Shown: positions 38,201 to 45,971, counted from the stretch's first letter. The stretch: DNA of 64,000 nt from Actinobacillus porcitonsillarum (GCF_003101015.1 NZ_CP029206.1:1189001-1253000), one strand, 5' to 3'. Notes: generated by a model from the letters alone, not told the origin. Numbers and translations: made by a program.

Positions 38201-38659
38201 TTAGACGAAATTACCCAACAGCAAGTGGATATTGAATTACGCGTGCCTGCGTTACTGCCTGATGATTATCTGCCTGATGTTAATATGCGTTTGTCGTTCT
38301 ATAAACGGATTGCCAGTGCAGAGAGTGATGAAGCCTTAAAAGATCTGAAAATCGAGCTGATTGACCGCTTCGGCTTACTGCCGGAAGCCACGAAAAACCT
38401 GTTCCAAATTACCCAATTACGCCATTTGGCAAAAGGATTACAGTTGAAAAAAGTCGATGCAGGGATCAACGGCGGTTATCTTGAGTTCAAACCAACCGCA
38501 ACGCCTGATCCGATGAAGTTCTTAAAACTAATCCAAGCGGATAAAAATGTCTATAAATTTGATGGTCCGTTGAAGTTCCGCTTTACCAAGCCAATGGAAC
38601 GGGCGGAAGATCGTTTGGCATTTGTGGCGGAGTTGATTGAAGGATTGGCTAAGTCTTAA
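35204..38659 (+). CDS. mfd: Mfd, transcription-repair coupling factor
   Basis: Removes RNA polymerase stalled at DNA lesions and recruits UvrA; 1151 aa (E. coli 1148). Domains in order: UvrB-like N-terminal region with FPDWETLPYDNFSPHQDIISARLS, the RNA-polymerase interaction domain around VVHLENGVGRYGGL, helicase motor with Walker A CGDVGFGKTEVAMRA, DEEH box (VIDEEHRFGVRQKERIK), TATPIPRTLNM, the TRG motif region and QLHQLRGRVGRS, then the C-terminal TRCF domain. The frame opens at 35135 with TTG, but the ATG at 35204 aligns with the family N-terminus; the ribosome site is weak. Codon use looks more GC-rich than in most neighbouring genes. Confidence 0.94.
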   Translation: MSFEFQFRLPKADSTHQDHQTLGNLIGHSDILAIVQASQQFQGLTVVVTPDTRTALRLEKSLPSFTKLPVQLFPDWETLPYDNFSPHQDIISARLSALFQLQQGQKQIFLLPINTLLQKVCPPSYLANNVLLIKKGDRFSIEKLRLQLENAGYRAVEQVLEYGEYAVRGALLDLYPMGANSPYRLDFFDDEIDTIRTFDVDNQRTIEQIDEINLLPAHEFPTDSNGIEYFRGKFREQFGEIRREPEHIYQQVSKGILNAGIEYWQPLFFEQMASLFDYLPEQTLFITFADIQQKAEQFQQDTARRYESRRVDPMRPLLPPEQLWFNIDQINQQLKGYPRLTLTNEKVRSSAAKQNANLEPLPDIAVQSNQKEPFASFLQFQQKFKGQILFSVETEGRRETLLELLAPLNIKPKQVKQLSESNSSISLLISPLDQGFIIETSGQKLAIICETDLLGEKVQQSRRQEKSRKTVNPDTLIRNLAELKIGQAVVHLENGVGRYGGLTTLDAGGIKAEYLVLHYANDAKLYVPVASLHLISRYIGGTDENAPLHKLGSEAWAKTRQKAAEKIRDVAAELLDVYAKRESQKGFAFEYDRDAFVQFSNTFPFEETEDQKTAINAVISDMCLPKAMDRLVCGDVGFGKTEVAMRATFLAVMNHKQVAILAPTTLLAQQHFENFKDRFANYPINVEVLSRFKTAKEQKEILAKVADGKVDILVGTHKLLQEDVQFKDLGLLVIDEEHRFGVRQKERIKQLRANIDILTLTATPIPRTLNMALNGMRDLSIIASPPARRLSIKTFVRQSDDTVIKEAILREILRGGQVYYLHNDVATIENTAQQLAELVPEARIVIGHGQMRERELERVMSDFYHQRFNLLVCSTIIETGIDVPTANTIIIERADKFGLAQLHQLRGRVGRSHHQAYAYMLTPPPKMLTKDAQQRLEAMSSIDNLGAGFVLATHDLEIRGAGELLGSEQSGQIESLGFSLYMELLENAVKALQEGREPTLDEITQQQVDIELRVPALLPDDYLPDVNMRLSFYKRIASAESDEALKDLKIELIDRFGLLPEATKNLFQITQLRHLAKGLQLKKVDAGINGGYLEFKPTATPDPMKFLKLIQADKNVYKFDGPLKFRFTKPMERAEDRLAFVAELIEGLAKS
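36521..36533 (+). repeat. DNA uptake signal sequence, perfect 13-mer
   Basis: Exact ACAAGCGGTCAAA inside mfd, 27 bp after an inverted near-copy (CACCGCTTGACC, about 36492). Confidence 0.8.
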
Positions 38660-38703
38660 CTTGTACGATATTGCTTAACATTTATTAACAGTAGGAATTT
38701 TTT

Positions 38704-39513
38704 ATGGCGAAATTGAGCAGCCCGATTAAAATTGTCTTTTTTGATATTGATGAAACTTTATACTATAAAAAAGAAGTACGAATTCCCCGTTCTATTTCTG
38801 AACAAGTGCTTCCGAAACTGCGTGCGAACGGGATTATTCCTGCGATTGCAACCGGCAGGGCTTATGGTGCTTTTCCTGAGGCTCTCAAGCCGCTGATGAA
38901 TGAAAACGGCTTTGAGCTTTTTGTTACCATTAATGGGCAATATAACCTTTATCGTGATCAAATTATTAGTGAATATCCACTAACAAAAGAACGAATTGAG
39001 CGCATTTTAGTGAAACTGAAAGCTCTCGATATTGAATATGCATTTGTTACGGCGGAAGAAATTGCGGTCTCCCGTAATACGCCAGAAGTTGAAGAATCGT
39101 TGCGCCCGATAAAAGCCGATTATATTGTTGATCCTGATTTTTATTTATCACACACCGTTATTCAACTCTTAGCCTTTTTCCCACAAGAGAGAACGGAAGA
39201 GGTTGTTGCCTCGGGTGTGTTAGAAGATGATTTGAAAGAAGTTCGCTGGCATAAGTATTCTGTTGATTTACTGAATAAACAGAATTCTAAAGCACGAGGA
39301 ATTCAAGATGTGCTTCACTATTTCGGTTTTAGCCCTGAAAATGCGATGGCATTTGGTGATGGGTTAAACGACTTAGAAATGATTTCAGCCGTGGGCTTTG
39401 GTGTTGCAATGGGTAATGCAGAGGTGGAATTAAAATCTGTGGCGGATTATGTTACCTTACCGATTGAGCAAGACGGTATTTTAGTTGCTTTGCAAAAATT
39501 GGGAATAATTTAA
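38704..39513 (+). CDS. Cof-type HAD-superfamily phosphatase
   Basis: Cytoplasmic hydrolase of 269 aa of the Cof/YidA subgroup. Motif I FFDIDETL (about 12-19) holds the nucleophile and acid Asp; motif II is IATGRAYGAF (about 48-57); motif IV AFGDGLNDLEMI (about 218-229) holds the metal-binding Asp pair, followed by the usual GVAMGNAEVELKSVADYVT. The C2-type cap lies between motifs II and III. Substrates in this family are sugar phosphates, flavin precursors or pyridoxal phosphate, and cannot be told apart by sequence alone. It starts 44 bp after mfd and may be read from the same transcript. Confidence 0.85.
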   Translation: MAKLSSPIKIVFFDIDETLYYKKEVRIPRSISEQVLPKLRANGIIPAIATGRAYGAFPEALKPLMNENGFELFVTINGQYNLYRDQIISEYPLTKERIERILVKLKALDIEYAFVTAEEIAVSRNTPEVEESLRPIKADYIVDPDFYLSHTVIQLLAFFPQERTEEVVASGVLEDDLKEVRWHKYSVDLLNKQNSKARGIQDVLHYFGFSPENAMAFGDGLNDLEMISAVGFGVAMGNAEVELKSVADYVTLPIEQDGILVALQKLGII

Positions 39514-39542
39514 CCGCTTGAAAACTGCTTTAGCAAGCGGTT
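39512..39542 (+). terminator. Hairpin made from inverted uptake-signal cores
   Basis: AACCGCTTG (39512-39520) pairs perfectly with CAAGCGGTT (39534-39542), starting within the stop codon of the HAD gene. Both arms are cores of the uptake signal in opposite orientation. Paired signals acting as terminators are well known in Pasteurellaceae; the T-tract here is weak. Confidence 0.6.
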
Positions 39543-39628
39543 CGATTTGTTTGATCTCTTGCGAATTTTGGCAGAACAGTATGGCGGTTTAACTTTTAAG
39601 CAAATAAAACCAGTGTTTTAATTTTTAT

Positions 39629-39656
39629 TTGACAAACAAGGGAATTGCAATAAAAT
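39629..39656 (+). promoter_or_regulatory. Sigma-70 promoter for the first tRNA-Gly
   Basis: TTGACA (39629-39634), 16-bp spacer, TAAAAT (39651-39656), 39 bp before the tRNA 5' end. A perfect -35 box and good -10, as expected for a stable RNA gene. Confidence 0.75.
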
Positions 39657-39695
39657 ACGCCACGAACAAAACGTCATCTCTCCATAACGTTTTAA

Positions 39696-39771
<76 letters not shown>

Positions 39772-39781
39772 TTTTATAGAT

Positions 39782-39804
39782 AGCACCGAAAGGTGCTTTT
39801 TTTT
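39782..39804 (+). terminator. Terminator after first tRNA-Gly
   Basis: AGCACC-GAAA-GGTGCT hairpin followed by eight T residues, 10 bp after the tRNA. It makes the first tRNA-Gly its own transcription unit. Confidence 0.85.
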
Positions 39805-39881
39805 ATTCTGATTCCTCTGGCTAACTTATATTCTATTTAGATGATTTTTATTCAATCAGTTAAAGGTTAAGAAAAAAGTTC

Positions 39882-39910
39882 TTGCAGAATTCTATCAGAA
39901 CAAATATCAT
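39882..39910 (+). promoter_or_regulatory. Promoter for tRNA-Leu / tRNA-Gly
   Basis: TTGCAG (39882-39887), 17-bp spacer, TATCAT (39905-39910), 56 bp before tRNA-Leu. Confidence 0.55.
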
Positions 39911-39966
39911 ATACCTCGTTGTTTGGTACTACTAAGTATCAATCAAAAATTCAATGTTATATTGAT

Positions 39967-40053
39967 GCCCGAGTGGCGGAATCGGTAGACGCAAGGGATT
40001 TAAAATCCCTCGCCTTTCGGGGCGTGCCAGTTCAAGTCTGGCCTCGGGCACCA
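39967..40053 (+). tRNA. tRNA-Leu (TAA)
   Basis: 87-nt class II tRNA with encoded CCA. Acceptor arms GCCCGAG/CTCGGGC with discriminator A, anticodon arm AGGGA-TTTAAAA-TCCCT giving TAA, and a long variable arm CGCCTTTCGGGGCG. The T arm carries TTCAAGT. Confidence 0.97.
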
Positions 40054-40066
40054 TTTAATTATCTAT

Positions 40067-40142
<76 letters not shown>

Positions 40143-40154
40143 TTCTAAAATGAT

Positions 40155-40177
40155 AGCACCATGAGGTGCTTTTTTTA
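40155..40177 (+). terminator. Terminator after second tRNA-Gly
   Basis: AGCACC-ATGA-GGTGCT hairpin with seven T residues. The stem is the same as that of the first tRNA-Gly terminator; only the loop differs. Confidence 0.85.
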
Positions 40178-40218
40178 TACCTAAAAATCTTATATTAAAT
40201 AATTGTTTCAAGTATTTA

Positions 40219-40248
40219 AAAACAAAAAAAACCGAGATTTAATCTCGG
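40219..40248 (-). terminator. Terminator after the small secreted protein gene
   Basis: CCGAGAT-TTA-ATCTCGG stem (40232-40248), followed on the minus strand by a run of eight T residues (A-tract on the plus strand), 11 bp past the stop of the gene at 40259. Confidence 0.82.
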
Positions 40249-40258
40249 CTCTTTAATA

Positions 40259-40588
40259 TTAATGTTTTTGCTTCAGTGTATTTAAGGCAGTTAATCCTTT
40301 ATCACAACTTTTTTGCTGTAGATCAGATTCCATTTTAGCAATTTGTTGTTTAGTTGTTGATAACTTACTTTTTAATTTTGCAACTTGAGTATGGGTACCA
40401 GGTTGTCTCTCAGCATCTCGAATAAGTGTATCTGCGACACTAAACATTTTTTTACACTGTTCTGTTAGTTTTGTTGCCGGTGTTTTTCCAATATTAAGGG
40501 ATGATGTTTTTACCGCTGCATTTACATTTAAACTAAACAACATGATAAAACTAACAGGAAGTAATGTGATAAAAAACTTTTTAAGCAT
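40259..40588 (-). CDS. Small secreted protein of unknown function
   Basis: Protein of 109 aa with a clear signal peptide (MLKKFF, hydrophobic stretch, cleavage after NVNA at about residue 24), so the mature form of about 85 residues is periplasmic or secreted. The mature part is helical and rich in Lys/Gln/Thr, with two cysteines (Cys45 and Cys95) that could form one disulfide, and a heptad-like stretch around residues 66-92. I recall similar short Pasteurellaceae proteins grouped under a domain of unknown function (perhaps DUF5339), but this cannot be confirmed here. It is a single-gene unit with its own terminator, opposite in direction to cydA. Confidence 0.65.
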   Translation of the reverse strand: MLKKFFITLLPVSFIMLFSLNVNAAVKTSSLNIGKTPATKLTEQCKKMFSVADTLIRDAERQPGTHTQVAKLKSKLSTTKQQIAKMESDLQQKSCDKGLTALNTLKQKH

Positions 40589-41008
40589 GTTTTTACCTTT
40601 TTCAGTTATAGTTAAAATCTATGGTGTAGATGTGATGTGTAACAAATTTTGCGAAGCGTAGCACGGTTTAGGTAAATTGTCAGCATTAAATGAGTAAAAA
40701 ATCATTTTATTTTTTTGAGTTTGCTCAAAAAATAAAAAGAAAAAATAAAAAATTGCTTAAAAAGTTGTTTTTTATTTTTTTAGAAGTTAAAAAAAGTCAA
40801 TAAAGTTTTAACAATACTATTAAGAGGTTAAATTGATGTTAAATTCTGCTGTTTTTTATTTTTATGTTTAAAGGTAGAATACGTTCCTGAAACTTTATTG
40901 TACCTATTGTAAGGGAGTACTTTTGCGTTAGGTCAAAGTTTTATGGGGGGATTATTCGAAGATTTTCGAATAATATATTCATGCATATTATTAAGTAAGA
41001 GGTTTGAG
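40589..41008. other. Divergent control region between the small secreted protein and cydA
   Basis: 420 bp, strongly AT-rich, without a credible gene. It holds a 9-bp stem TTTTTTGAG/CTCAAAAAA (40711-40719 with 40724-40732) and an ArcA-like site at 40827-40841. Promoters for both flanking genes are expected here. Confidence 0.6.
40827..40841 (+). promoter_or_regulatory. ArcA-box-like site upstream of cydA
   Basis: GTTAAATTGATGTTA matches the ArcA motif GTTAATTAAATGTTA at 12 of 15 positions, with the two GTTA direct repeats exactly 11 bp apart. It lies about 170 bp before the cydA start. cydAB is a known ArcA-activated target in E. coli, so this is a likely oxygen-responsive site. Confidence 0.55.
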
Positions 41009-42559
41009 ATGTTAGACTTTGTAGAACTCTCACGTTTGCAGTTTGCTTTAACTGCACTCTATCACTTCTTATTTGTGCCGCTTACATTAGGCCTTTCTTT
41101 CGTACTTGTTGTGATGGAAACGCTTTATGTAACCACAGGTAAAGAAGTATATAAAGATATGACTAAATTCTGGGGTAAATTATTTGGTATTAACTTTGCT
41201 TTAGGGGTGACTACCGGTATTACTATGGAATTCCAATTCGGAACCAACTGGTCATATTATTCTCACTATGTAGGAGATATTTTTGGTGCACCACTAGCTC
41301 TTGAAGGGTTAATGGCGTTCTTCTTAGAATCAACATTCGTTGGTTTATTCTTCTTTGGGTGGGATCGTTTATCTAAGAAGAAACATTTATTAGCAACATA
41401 CTGTGTTGCATTCGGCTCAAATTTCTCTGCAATGTGGATTTTGGTTGCAAATGGTTGGATGCAAAACCCTGTGGGTTCTGAATTCAATTTTGAAACCATG
41501 CGTATGGAAATGACAAGCTTCTCAGATCTTGTTCTTAATCCTGTAACCCAAAGTAAATTTTTACATACAATCACTGCTGGCTACACTTGTGGTGCGATTT
41601 TTGTATTAAGTATTAGCGCATACTATATTTTAAAAGGTCGTGATTTAGGGTTTGCTAAACGTTCATTCTCTGTAGGTGCAAGTTTTGGCTTATTTGCTAT
41701 CCTTGCAGTTCTCCTTATGGGCGATGAGTCTGGCTATGAAATCGGTAAAGCACAGCCTGTAAAACTAGCAGCAATGGAAGCTGAATGGGAAACCCATCCT
41801 GCTCCTGCCGCATTCAATGCGATTGCGATCCCAAATTCAGAAGCTCGTACAAATGAATTTGCAATTCAAATTCCTTACTTAGGCGGTGTGATTGCTACTC
41901 GTTCTTTTGATACAGAAATTAAAGGTTTAAATGATATTCGTAAAGAGAACGTAGAGCGTGTTCGTAATGGTGCAACTGCGGTTGTATTATTAGAAAAATT
42001 ACGCTCAGGAAACTATACGGAAGAAGAGAAAACAGCCTTTAAAGCAGTACAAAAAGACTTAGGCTTTGGCTTGTTGTTAAAACAATATGTAAATGATGTA
42101 ACGACAGCAACAGAAGAGCAAATTATCAAAGCGGCAGATGCAACAATTCCAAATGTGGGACCTAACTTCTGGGCATTCCGTTTAATGGTTGGTTCAGGTA
42201 TGTTAATGTCCGTGATTATTGGATTAGCATTCTTCTTTAACTACCGTGGTACAGTGGGTAAAAATAAATTGTTCCTTAAAGCGGTATTATGGTCAATGCC
42301 ATTACCATGGATTGCAATTGAATCAGGTTGGTTCTTAGCTGAATATGCTCGTCAGCCTTGGGCAGTATATGAAATTTTACCAACAGGTATTTCAGCATCA
42401 AATTTAACAACGGGAGAATTATGGCTCTCAATTGGTTTACTCTGTGGTTTATACACAGTATTCCTTGTTGTTGAAATGTATTTAATGTTCAAATATGGTC
42501 GCCTTGGACCAAGTTCATTAAAAACTGGTAAATACTACTTTGAACAATCTGCGAAATAA
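41009..42559 (+). CDS. cydA: CydA, cytochrome bd quinol oxidase subunit I
   Basis: Subunit carrying hemes b558, b595 and d; oxidises quinol and reduces oxygen at low oxygen tension. The 516-aa chain starts with [22 protein letters not shown] (His about residue 19 as heme ligand), has [29 protein letters not shown], the Q-loop around residues 240-330, and the conserved [20 protein letters not shown] (near 448). The frame is open from 40943, but the ATG at 41009 fits E. coli CydA exactly and follows a GAGG. First gene of cydA-cydB-cydX-ybgE. Confidence 0.96.
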   Translation: MLDFVELSRLQFALTALYHFLFVPLTLGLSFVLVVMETLYVTTGKEVYKDMTKFWGKLFGINFALGVTTGITMEFQFGTNWSYYSHYVGDIFGAPLALEGLMAFFLESTFVGLFFFGWDRLSKKKHLLATYCVAFGSNFSAMWILVANGWMQNPVGSEFNFETMRMEMTSFSDLVLNPVTQSKFLHTITAGYTCGAIFVLSISAYYILKGRDLGFAKRSFSVGASFGLFAILAVLLMGDESGYEIGKAQPVKLAAMEAEWETHPAPAAFNAIAIPNSEARTNEFAIQIPYLGGVIATRSFDTEIKGLNDIRKENVERVRNGATAVVLLEKLRSGNYTEEEKTAFKAVQKDLGFGLLLKQYVNDVTTATEEQIIKAADATIPNVGPNFWAFRLMVGSGMLMSVIIGLAFFFNYRGTVGKNKLFLKAVLWSMPLPWIAIESGWFLAEYARQPWAVYEILPTGISASNLTTGELWLSIGLLCGLYTVFLVVEMYLMFKYGRLGPSSLKTGKYYFEQSAK

Positions 42560-42571
42560 GAGGAATAGACT

Positions 42572-43708
42572 ATGTTAGATTATGAAGTTCTCCGCTTTAT
42601 TTGGTGGATCTTAATTGCGGTATTGTTAATTGGTTTTGCGATTACTGATGGCTTTGATATGGGCGTTTTAAATCTTTTACCAGTCATTGGTAAAAGTAAC
42701 ACAGATCGCCGAATCATGATTAACTCTATTGCTCCTCACTGGGATGGTAACCAAGTCTGGTTATTAACAGGTGGTGGTGCGATTTTTGCAGCATGGCCAA
42801 CTGTATATGCAACGTCTTTCTCAAGTTTTTATCTTGCGATGGTACTTGTTCTTGCTGCATTATTCTTCCGTCCGGTTGGTTTTGAATACCGTGCAAAAAT
42901 TGATTCACCAAAATGGCGTAATGCTTGGGACTGGGCTTTATTCGTTGGTGGCTTCGTTCCGTCATTAATTTTTGGTGTAGCATTTGGTAATTTACTACAA
43001 GGTTTACCTTTTGAATTCAACCAAATTAATCAAGTGCAATACACAGGTAGCTTCTTCGGTTTATTAAATCCGTTTGCATTACTTTGTGGTGTGGTAAGTT
43101 TAGCTATGCTTACAGCACAAGGTGCTACTTGGTTACAAATGAAAACAACGGCAGATTTGCGTAATCGTGCAAGAGCATGGGCACAACTTTCTGCAGGCGT
43201 TGCACTTGTTGCATTCGTATTAGCGGGTGTATGGTTATACTTTAAAGATGGCTTTGTATTAACGAGTGCTTTAGATCATCATGCACAATCGCTATTAACA
43301 AATAAAACCGTAAGTGTTGAAAGTGGTGCATGGTTTAAGAATTATGCCGAAATGCCTGTATTATGGGTAGTACCTGCAATCGCAGTATTAGGTGCTTTAT
43401 TGACTATTTTGGCATCTAAAGCGAATCGTTCAGGCTTTGCTTTCTTTAGTTCATCATTGATGCAAATTGGTGTTATTGTAACAGCGGCTGTATCTATGTT
43501 CCCATTTGTAATGCCTTCTATTTCTCACCCGGAAATGAGCTTAACTATTTGGGATGCGACAGCAAGCCATAATACTTTAACTATTATGTTCTATGCAGCA
43601 TGCTTCTTTGTACCAATTGTATTGCTATATACAATTTGGTCATACATCAAAATGTATGGTCGTCTTGATGCTAAGTTCATTGAAGACAACAATAGTACAG
43701 CATACTAA
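42572..43708 (+). CDS. cydB: CydB, cytochrome bd quinol oxidase subunit II
   Basis: Second large subunit of cytochrome bd (378 aa; E. coli 379). Recognised by the N-terminal LRFIWWILIAVLLIGFAITDGFDMG (about 7-31), APHWDGNQVWLLTGGGAIFAAWP (about 53-75) and the C-terminal SHPEMSLTIWDATASHNTL (starting near 310). Eight to nine membrane segments. It starts 12 bp after cydA behind AGAGG. Confidence 0.96.
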   Translation: MLDYEVLRFIWWILIAVLLIGFAITDGFDMGVLNLLPVIGKSNTDRRIMINSIAPHWDGNQVWLLTGGGAIFAAWPTVYATSFSSFYLAMVLVLAALFFRPVGFEYRAKIDSPKWRNAWDWALFVGGFVPSLIFGVAFGNLLQGLPFEFNQINQVQYTGSFFGLLNPFALLCGVVSLAMLTAQGATWLQMKTTADLRNRARAWAQLSAGVALVAFVLAGVWLYFKDGFVLTSALDHHAQSLLTNKTVSVESGAWFKNYAEMPVLWVVPAIAVLGALLTILASKANRSGFAFFSSSLMQIGVIVTAAVSMFPFVMPSISHPEMSLTIWDATASHNTLTIMFYAACFFVPIVLLYTIWSYIKMYGRLDAKFIEDNNSTAY

Positions 43709-43717
43709 GGAAATATT

Positions 43718-43816
43718 ATGTTTTATTTAACGTGGTTCTTCGGCATGTTCCTTGCTATCTATTTTGCTGTATTTATGACAGTTAAAATTGAAAAAACAGG
43801 TAAATTTGACGAATAG
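43718..43816 (+). CDS. cydX: CydX, small subunit of cytochrome bd
   Basis: A 32-residue membrane peptide needed for stability of cytochrome bd. It starts 9 bp after the cydB stop, with AAGG ahead of the ATG. It has one transmembrane helix (MFYLTWFFGMFLAIYFAVF) followed by a short polar tail ending GKFDE, with the conserved Tyr/Trp/Gly pattern near the N-terminus. In E. coli CydX (37 aa) the position and layout are the same. Short genes like this are often missed. Confidence 0.9.
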   Translation: MFYLTWFFGMFLAIYFAVFMTVKIEKTGKFDE

Positions 43817-43827
43817 GTTGTAATAGA

Positions 43828-44115
43828 ATGATTAACTCACTCTATTCATTAACAAGAAAGGGCTGGCTACAAGCCCTTTCTTTTATCCTAGCCCTAGGAA
43901 TGTTTATTGCTATTTTGATGTATTCAAATATTTTTGCACAATATTTTGGTGGTAAAATTCCTTATTTAGCGCTTCTTGTTTTTTATGGAATGGCTATTTT
44001 AATGATTCATGCAGTAGGTTTTGATATAAAAAGCCGATTATGGAAATGTATTTTTATGCCATTATGGGGATATGTGATTATCATCTCTGCATTGATAATG
44101 TTAGTTTTTAAATAA
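43828..44115 (+). CDS. ybgE: YbgE-family cyd operon protein
   Basis: Membrane protein of 95 aa with three hydrophobic segments (about 13-33, 42-62, 72-93). Position directly after cydX and size match YbgE of the E. coli cydABX-ybgE operon; the precise role there is unknown. The match is by context and layout more than by motifs. A terminator follows at its stop. Confidence 0.75.
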   Translation: MINSLYSLTRKGWLQALSFILALGMFIAILMYSNIFAQYFGGKIPYLALLVFYGMAILMIHAVGFDIKSRLWKCIFMPLWGYVIIISALIMLVFK

Positions 44116-44143
44116 ATAAAGAGCCTTTGGGCTCTTTATTTTT
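44115..44143 (+). terminator. Terminator after the cyd operon
   Basis: AATAAAGAGCC-TTTG-GGCTCTTTATT, an 11-bp perfect stem (44115-44125 with 44130-44140), then T residues. It overlaps the ybgE stop codon by one base. Confidence 0.85.
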
Positions 44144-44159
44144 AATGACAAGAGTTTGT

Positions 44160-45434
44160 ATGAGTTTAGATATTGATCGAATTAATCAGCAGCTTTTAAT
44201 TTTTGCAAAAGAAGTGAGAGTGGCATTTGATAATAAAGATTATCTATTAGCCAAAGATATTTTGGAGTCGAAAGTACTTAAATTAGCGCCTAATGTACCC
44301 CTTGCTCTTTCAGATCTTGCATTTGCTGAGAGTAAGTTAGGTAATCATCTCACGGCGTATAATCATTTAATGAAGGCGATTCAGGTCAGCGGAATTCAGG
44401 TAAACTCCGCCATTTATGATGAATTAGTCTCTGTGACACAAAAATTACATCGCTATGAAGAAAGTCGATATTACGCAAAACTTTCCTTGAAGGTAAAGAA
44501 AGAAGAAGTTTCTAAAGAGAAAGTTACCATATTCCCCATACCTAGCATGGCTCCACCTGGATTAAGCCATGATAAAAGTAAAAATCTTATTTGTTACTCC
44601 CTATTTGGGCAGCTTCCTCGTTATTGTGAAACCGCTGTTATTAATAGCCGTATTGCTTTACAAATTTATCCGGAGTGGACGTGCCGTTTTTATGTGGATG
44701 ATAGTGTTCCTAAAAATATTATTCAGCGCCTTGAAGCCAATGGTGCGCAGATTGTATATGTAACGGAAGAACAAAAGAAAATCTCAGGCTTATTTTGGCG
44801 CTTTTTTGTTTTCGATGACAAAGATGTTCAATGTTTTATTATTCGTGATGCAGACTCTTTGCTTTCTTATAAAGAGAAAGCAGCCGTTGATGAATGGCTA
44901 TCTTCAGGTAAATGGTTTCATATTATGAGAGATGCATACGAACATTCTGAGCTGATATTGGCAGGAATGTGGGGAGGATATGCCGGCGTTCTAAAAAATA
45001 TGGAAGAGTTGGTAACAAAGCATTTTTCGAACCTCTCCATTTTAAACAAAACAATTGATCAAGTATTTCTGAGAAAAATAATTTGGCCTACGGTTTCTCA
45101 AAGCGTCATTGTTCATGATAATTATATGCTGGAACCAAATAGTTTGTGTTATCCAGACTATCCTATTTCAGAAATAGAAAAGATCCCCTATTTTCATGTA
45201 GGAATGATCGATTCAGGGATAAAAACAGTTAAATTTTATTTAGATAAAGCTTATATAGGACATGTAAAATGGTTCTTACAAGATGAAGATGGTAATGAGG
45301 TCTGTTCCTATGTTTCCTTATCAAAACAATATTCAGATGACTATATTGTGGAAGTGAATCTACCTTATCACTATAGCCTTAGAATTGCAGAAAATCAGTG
45401 GCATTTTTCATACCAACTTATCCATGAAAATTAA
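44160..45434 (+). CDS. TPR-like / glycosyltransferase-like protein of unknown function
   Basis: Protein of 424 aa inserted between the cyd and tol operons. Residues about 1-115 are helical and TPR-like (AFDNKDYLLAKDILESKVL, ALSDLAFAESKLGNHLTAYNHL). After a linker, residues about 140-330 resemble a GT-A transferase: ICYSLFGQLPRYCETAVINSRIA, CRFYVDDS, the DxD-like IIRDADSLLSYKE (about 230-242), and WFHIMRDAYEHSELILAGMWGG. The last about 90 residues look beta-rich. No signal peptide or membrane segment. I do not recognise a named family; a sugar-transfer role is inferred from the acidic motif only. The frame is open upstream into the cyd terminator; the ATG at 44160 was chosen, with 44145 as alternative. 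Confidence 0.55.
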   Translation: MSLDIDRINQQLLIFAKEVRVAFDNKDYLLAKDILESKVLKLAPNVPLALSDLAFAESKLGNHLTAYNHLMKAIQVSGIQVNSAIYDELVSVTQKLHRYEESRYYAKLSLKVKKEEVSKEKVTIFPIPSMAPPGLSHDKSKNLICYSLFGQLPRYCETAVINSRIALQIYPEWTCRFYVDDSVPKNIIQRLEANGAQIVYVTEEQKKISGLFWRFFVFDDKDVQCFIIRDADSLLSYKEKAAVDEWLSSGKWFHIMRDAYEHSELILAGMWGGYAGVLKNMEELVTKHFSNLSILNKTIDQVFLRKIIWPTVSQSVIVHDNYMLEPNSLCYPDYPISEIEKIPYFHVGMIDSGIKTVKFYLDKAYIGHVKWFLQDEDGNEVCSYVSLSKQYSDDYIVEVNLPYHYSLRIAENQWHFSYQLIHEN

Positions 45435-45500
45435 ATGCTATTTTTTATTACAAAACACTTGCACAACTTTCTCGCTATATCTAAAATAGTAAGCTAATTT

Positions 45501-45522
45501 CGCCTAATTTTTAGGCGTTTTT
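45501..45522 (+). terminator. Terminator upstream of ybgC
   Basis: CGCCTAA-TTT-TTAGGCG stem (45501-45517) with five T residues, 67 bp after the preceding stop. It separates the inserted gene from the tol operon. Confidence 0.75.
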
Positions 45523-45548
45523 ATGTTTTGTTAGTAGGAGATTTTATT

Positions 45549-45947
45549 TTGGATTTTCCTATACGAGTTTATTACGAAGACACAGATGCTGGCGGAGTGG
45601 TTTATCATGCTAATTACATCTGTTTTTTCGAGCGAGCAAGAACAGAATTCTTACGGCAAAGTGGTTTCTCTCAGCAGCAATTATTAGCTGAAGATATTGC
45701 ATTTGTAGTAAAAAAGCTTTCTATTGATTATAAATCTCCTGCTCGTTTAGATGACTTATTAACAATAAAAACGATCATCACAGAAGTGAAGAAAGCAACC
45801 ATTGTTTTTAATCAACAATTGTGGAAAGACGATATTTGTTTAAGTGAAGCTACTGTTATAGTAGCAAGCGTTAATTTAACGAAGATGAAACCTATCGCCA
45901 TTCCTAATCATATTTTGAATGCTTTACAAGCGGTTCAAAAGTATTAA
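45549..45947 (+). CDS. ybgC: YbgC, acyl-CoA thioesterase of the Tol-Pal operon
   Basis: Hot-dog-fold thioesterase (132 aa) acting on acyl-CoA or acyl-ACP, conserved as first gene of tol-pal. The active-site segment YYEDTDAGGVVYHANYICFFERARTEFLR (catalytic Asp in the first ten residues of it) is unmistakable. Start choice: no ATG is available; TTG at 45549 lies eight bases after GGAG (45537-45540) and gives the family's normal N-terminus (DFPIRVYYED). A further upstream TTG at 45528 has no ribosome site. This is therefore an unusual TTG start. Confidence 0.9.
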   Translation: MDFPIRVYYEDTDAGGVVYHANYICFFERARTEFLRQSGFSQQQLLAEDIAFVVKKLSIDYKSPARLDDLLTIKTIITEVKKATIVFNQQLWKDDICLSEATVIVASVNLTKMKPIAIPNHILNALQAVQKY

Positions 45948-45971
45948 TTTTTTACTAATTCGGAGTTTTAA

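Noticed and set aside
44127-44159. Upstream TTG start for the TPR/transferase-like gene
   Set aside because: Lies inside the terminator of the cyd operon; ATG at 44160 is more plausible.
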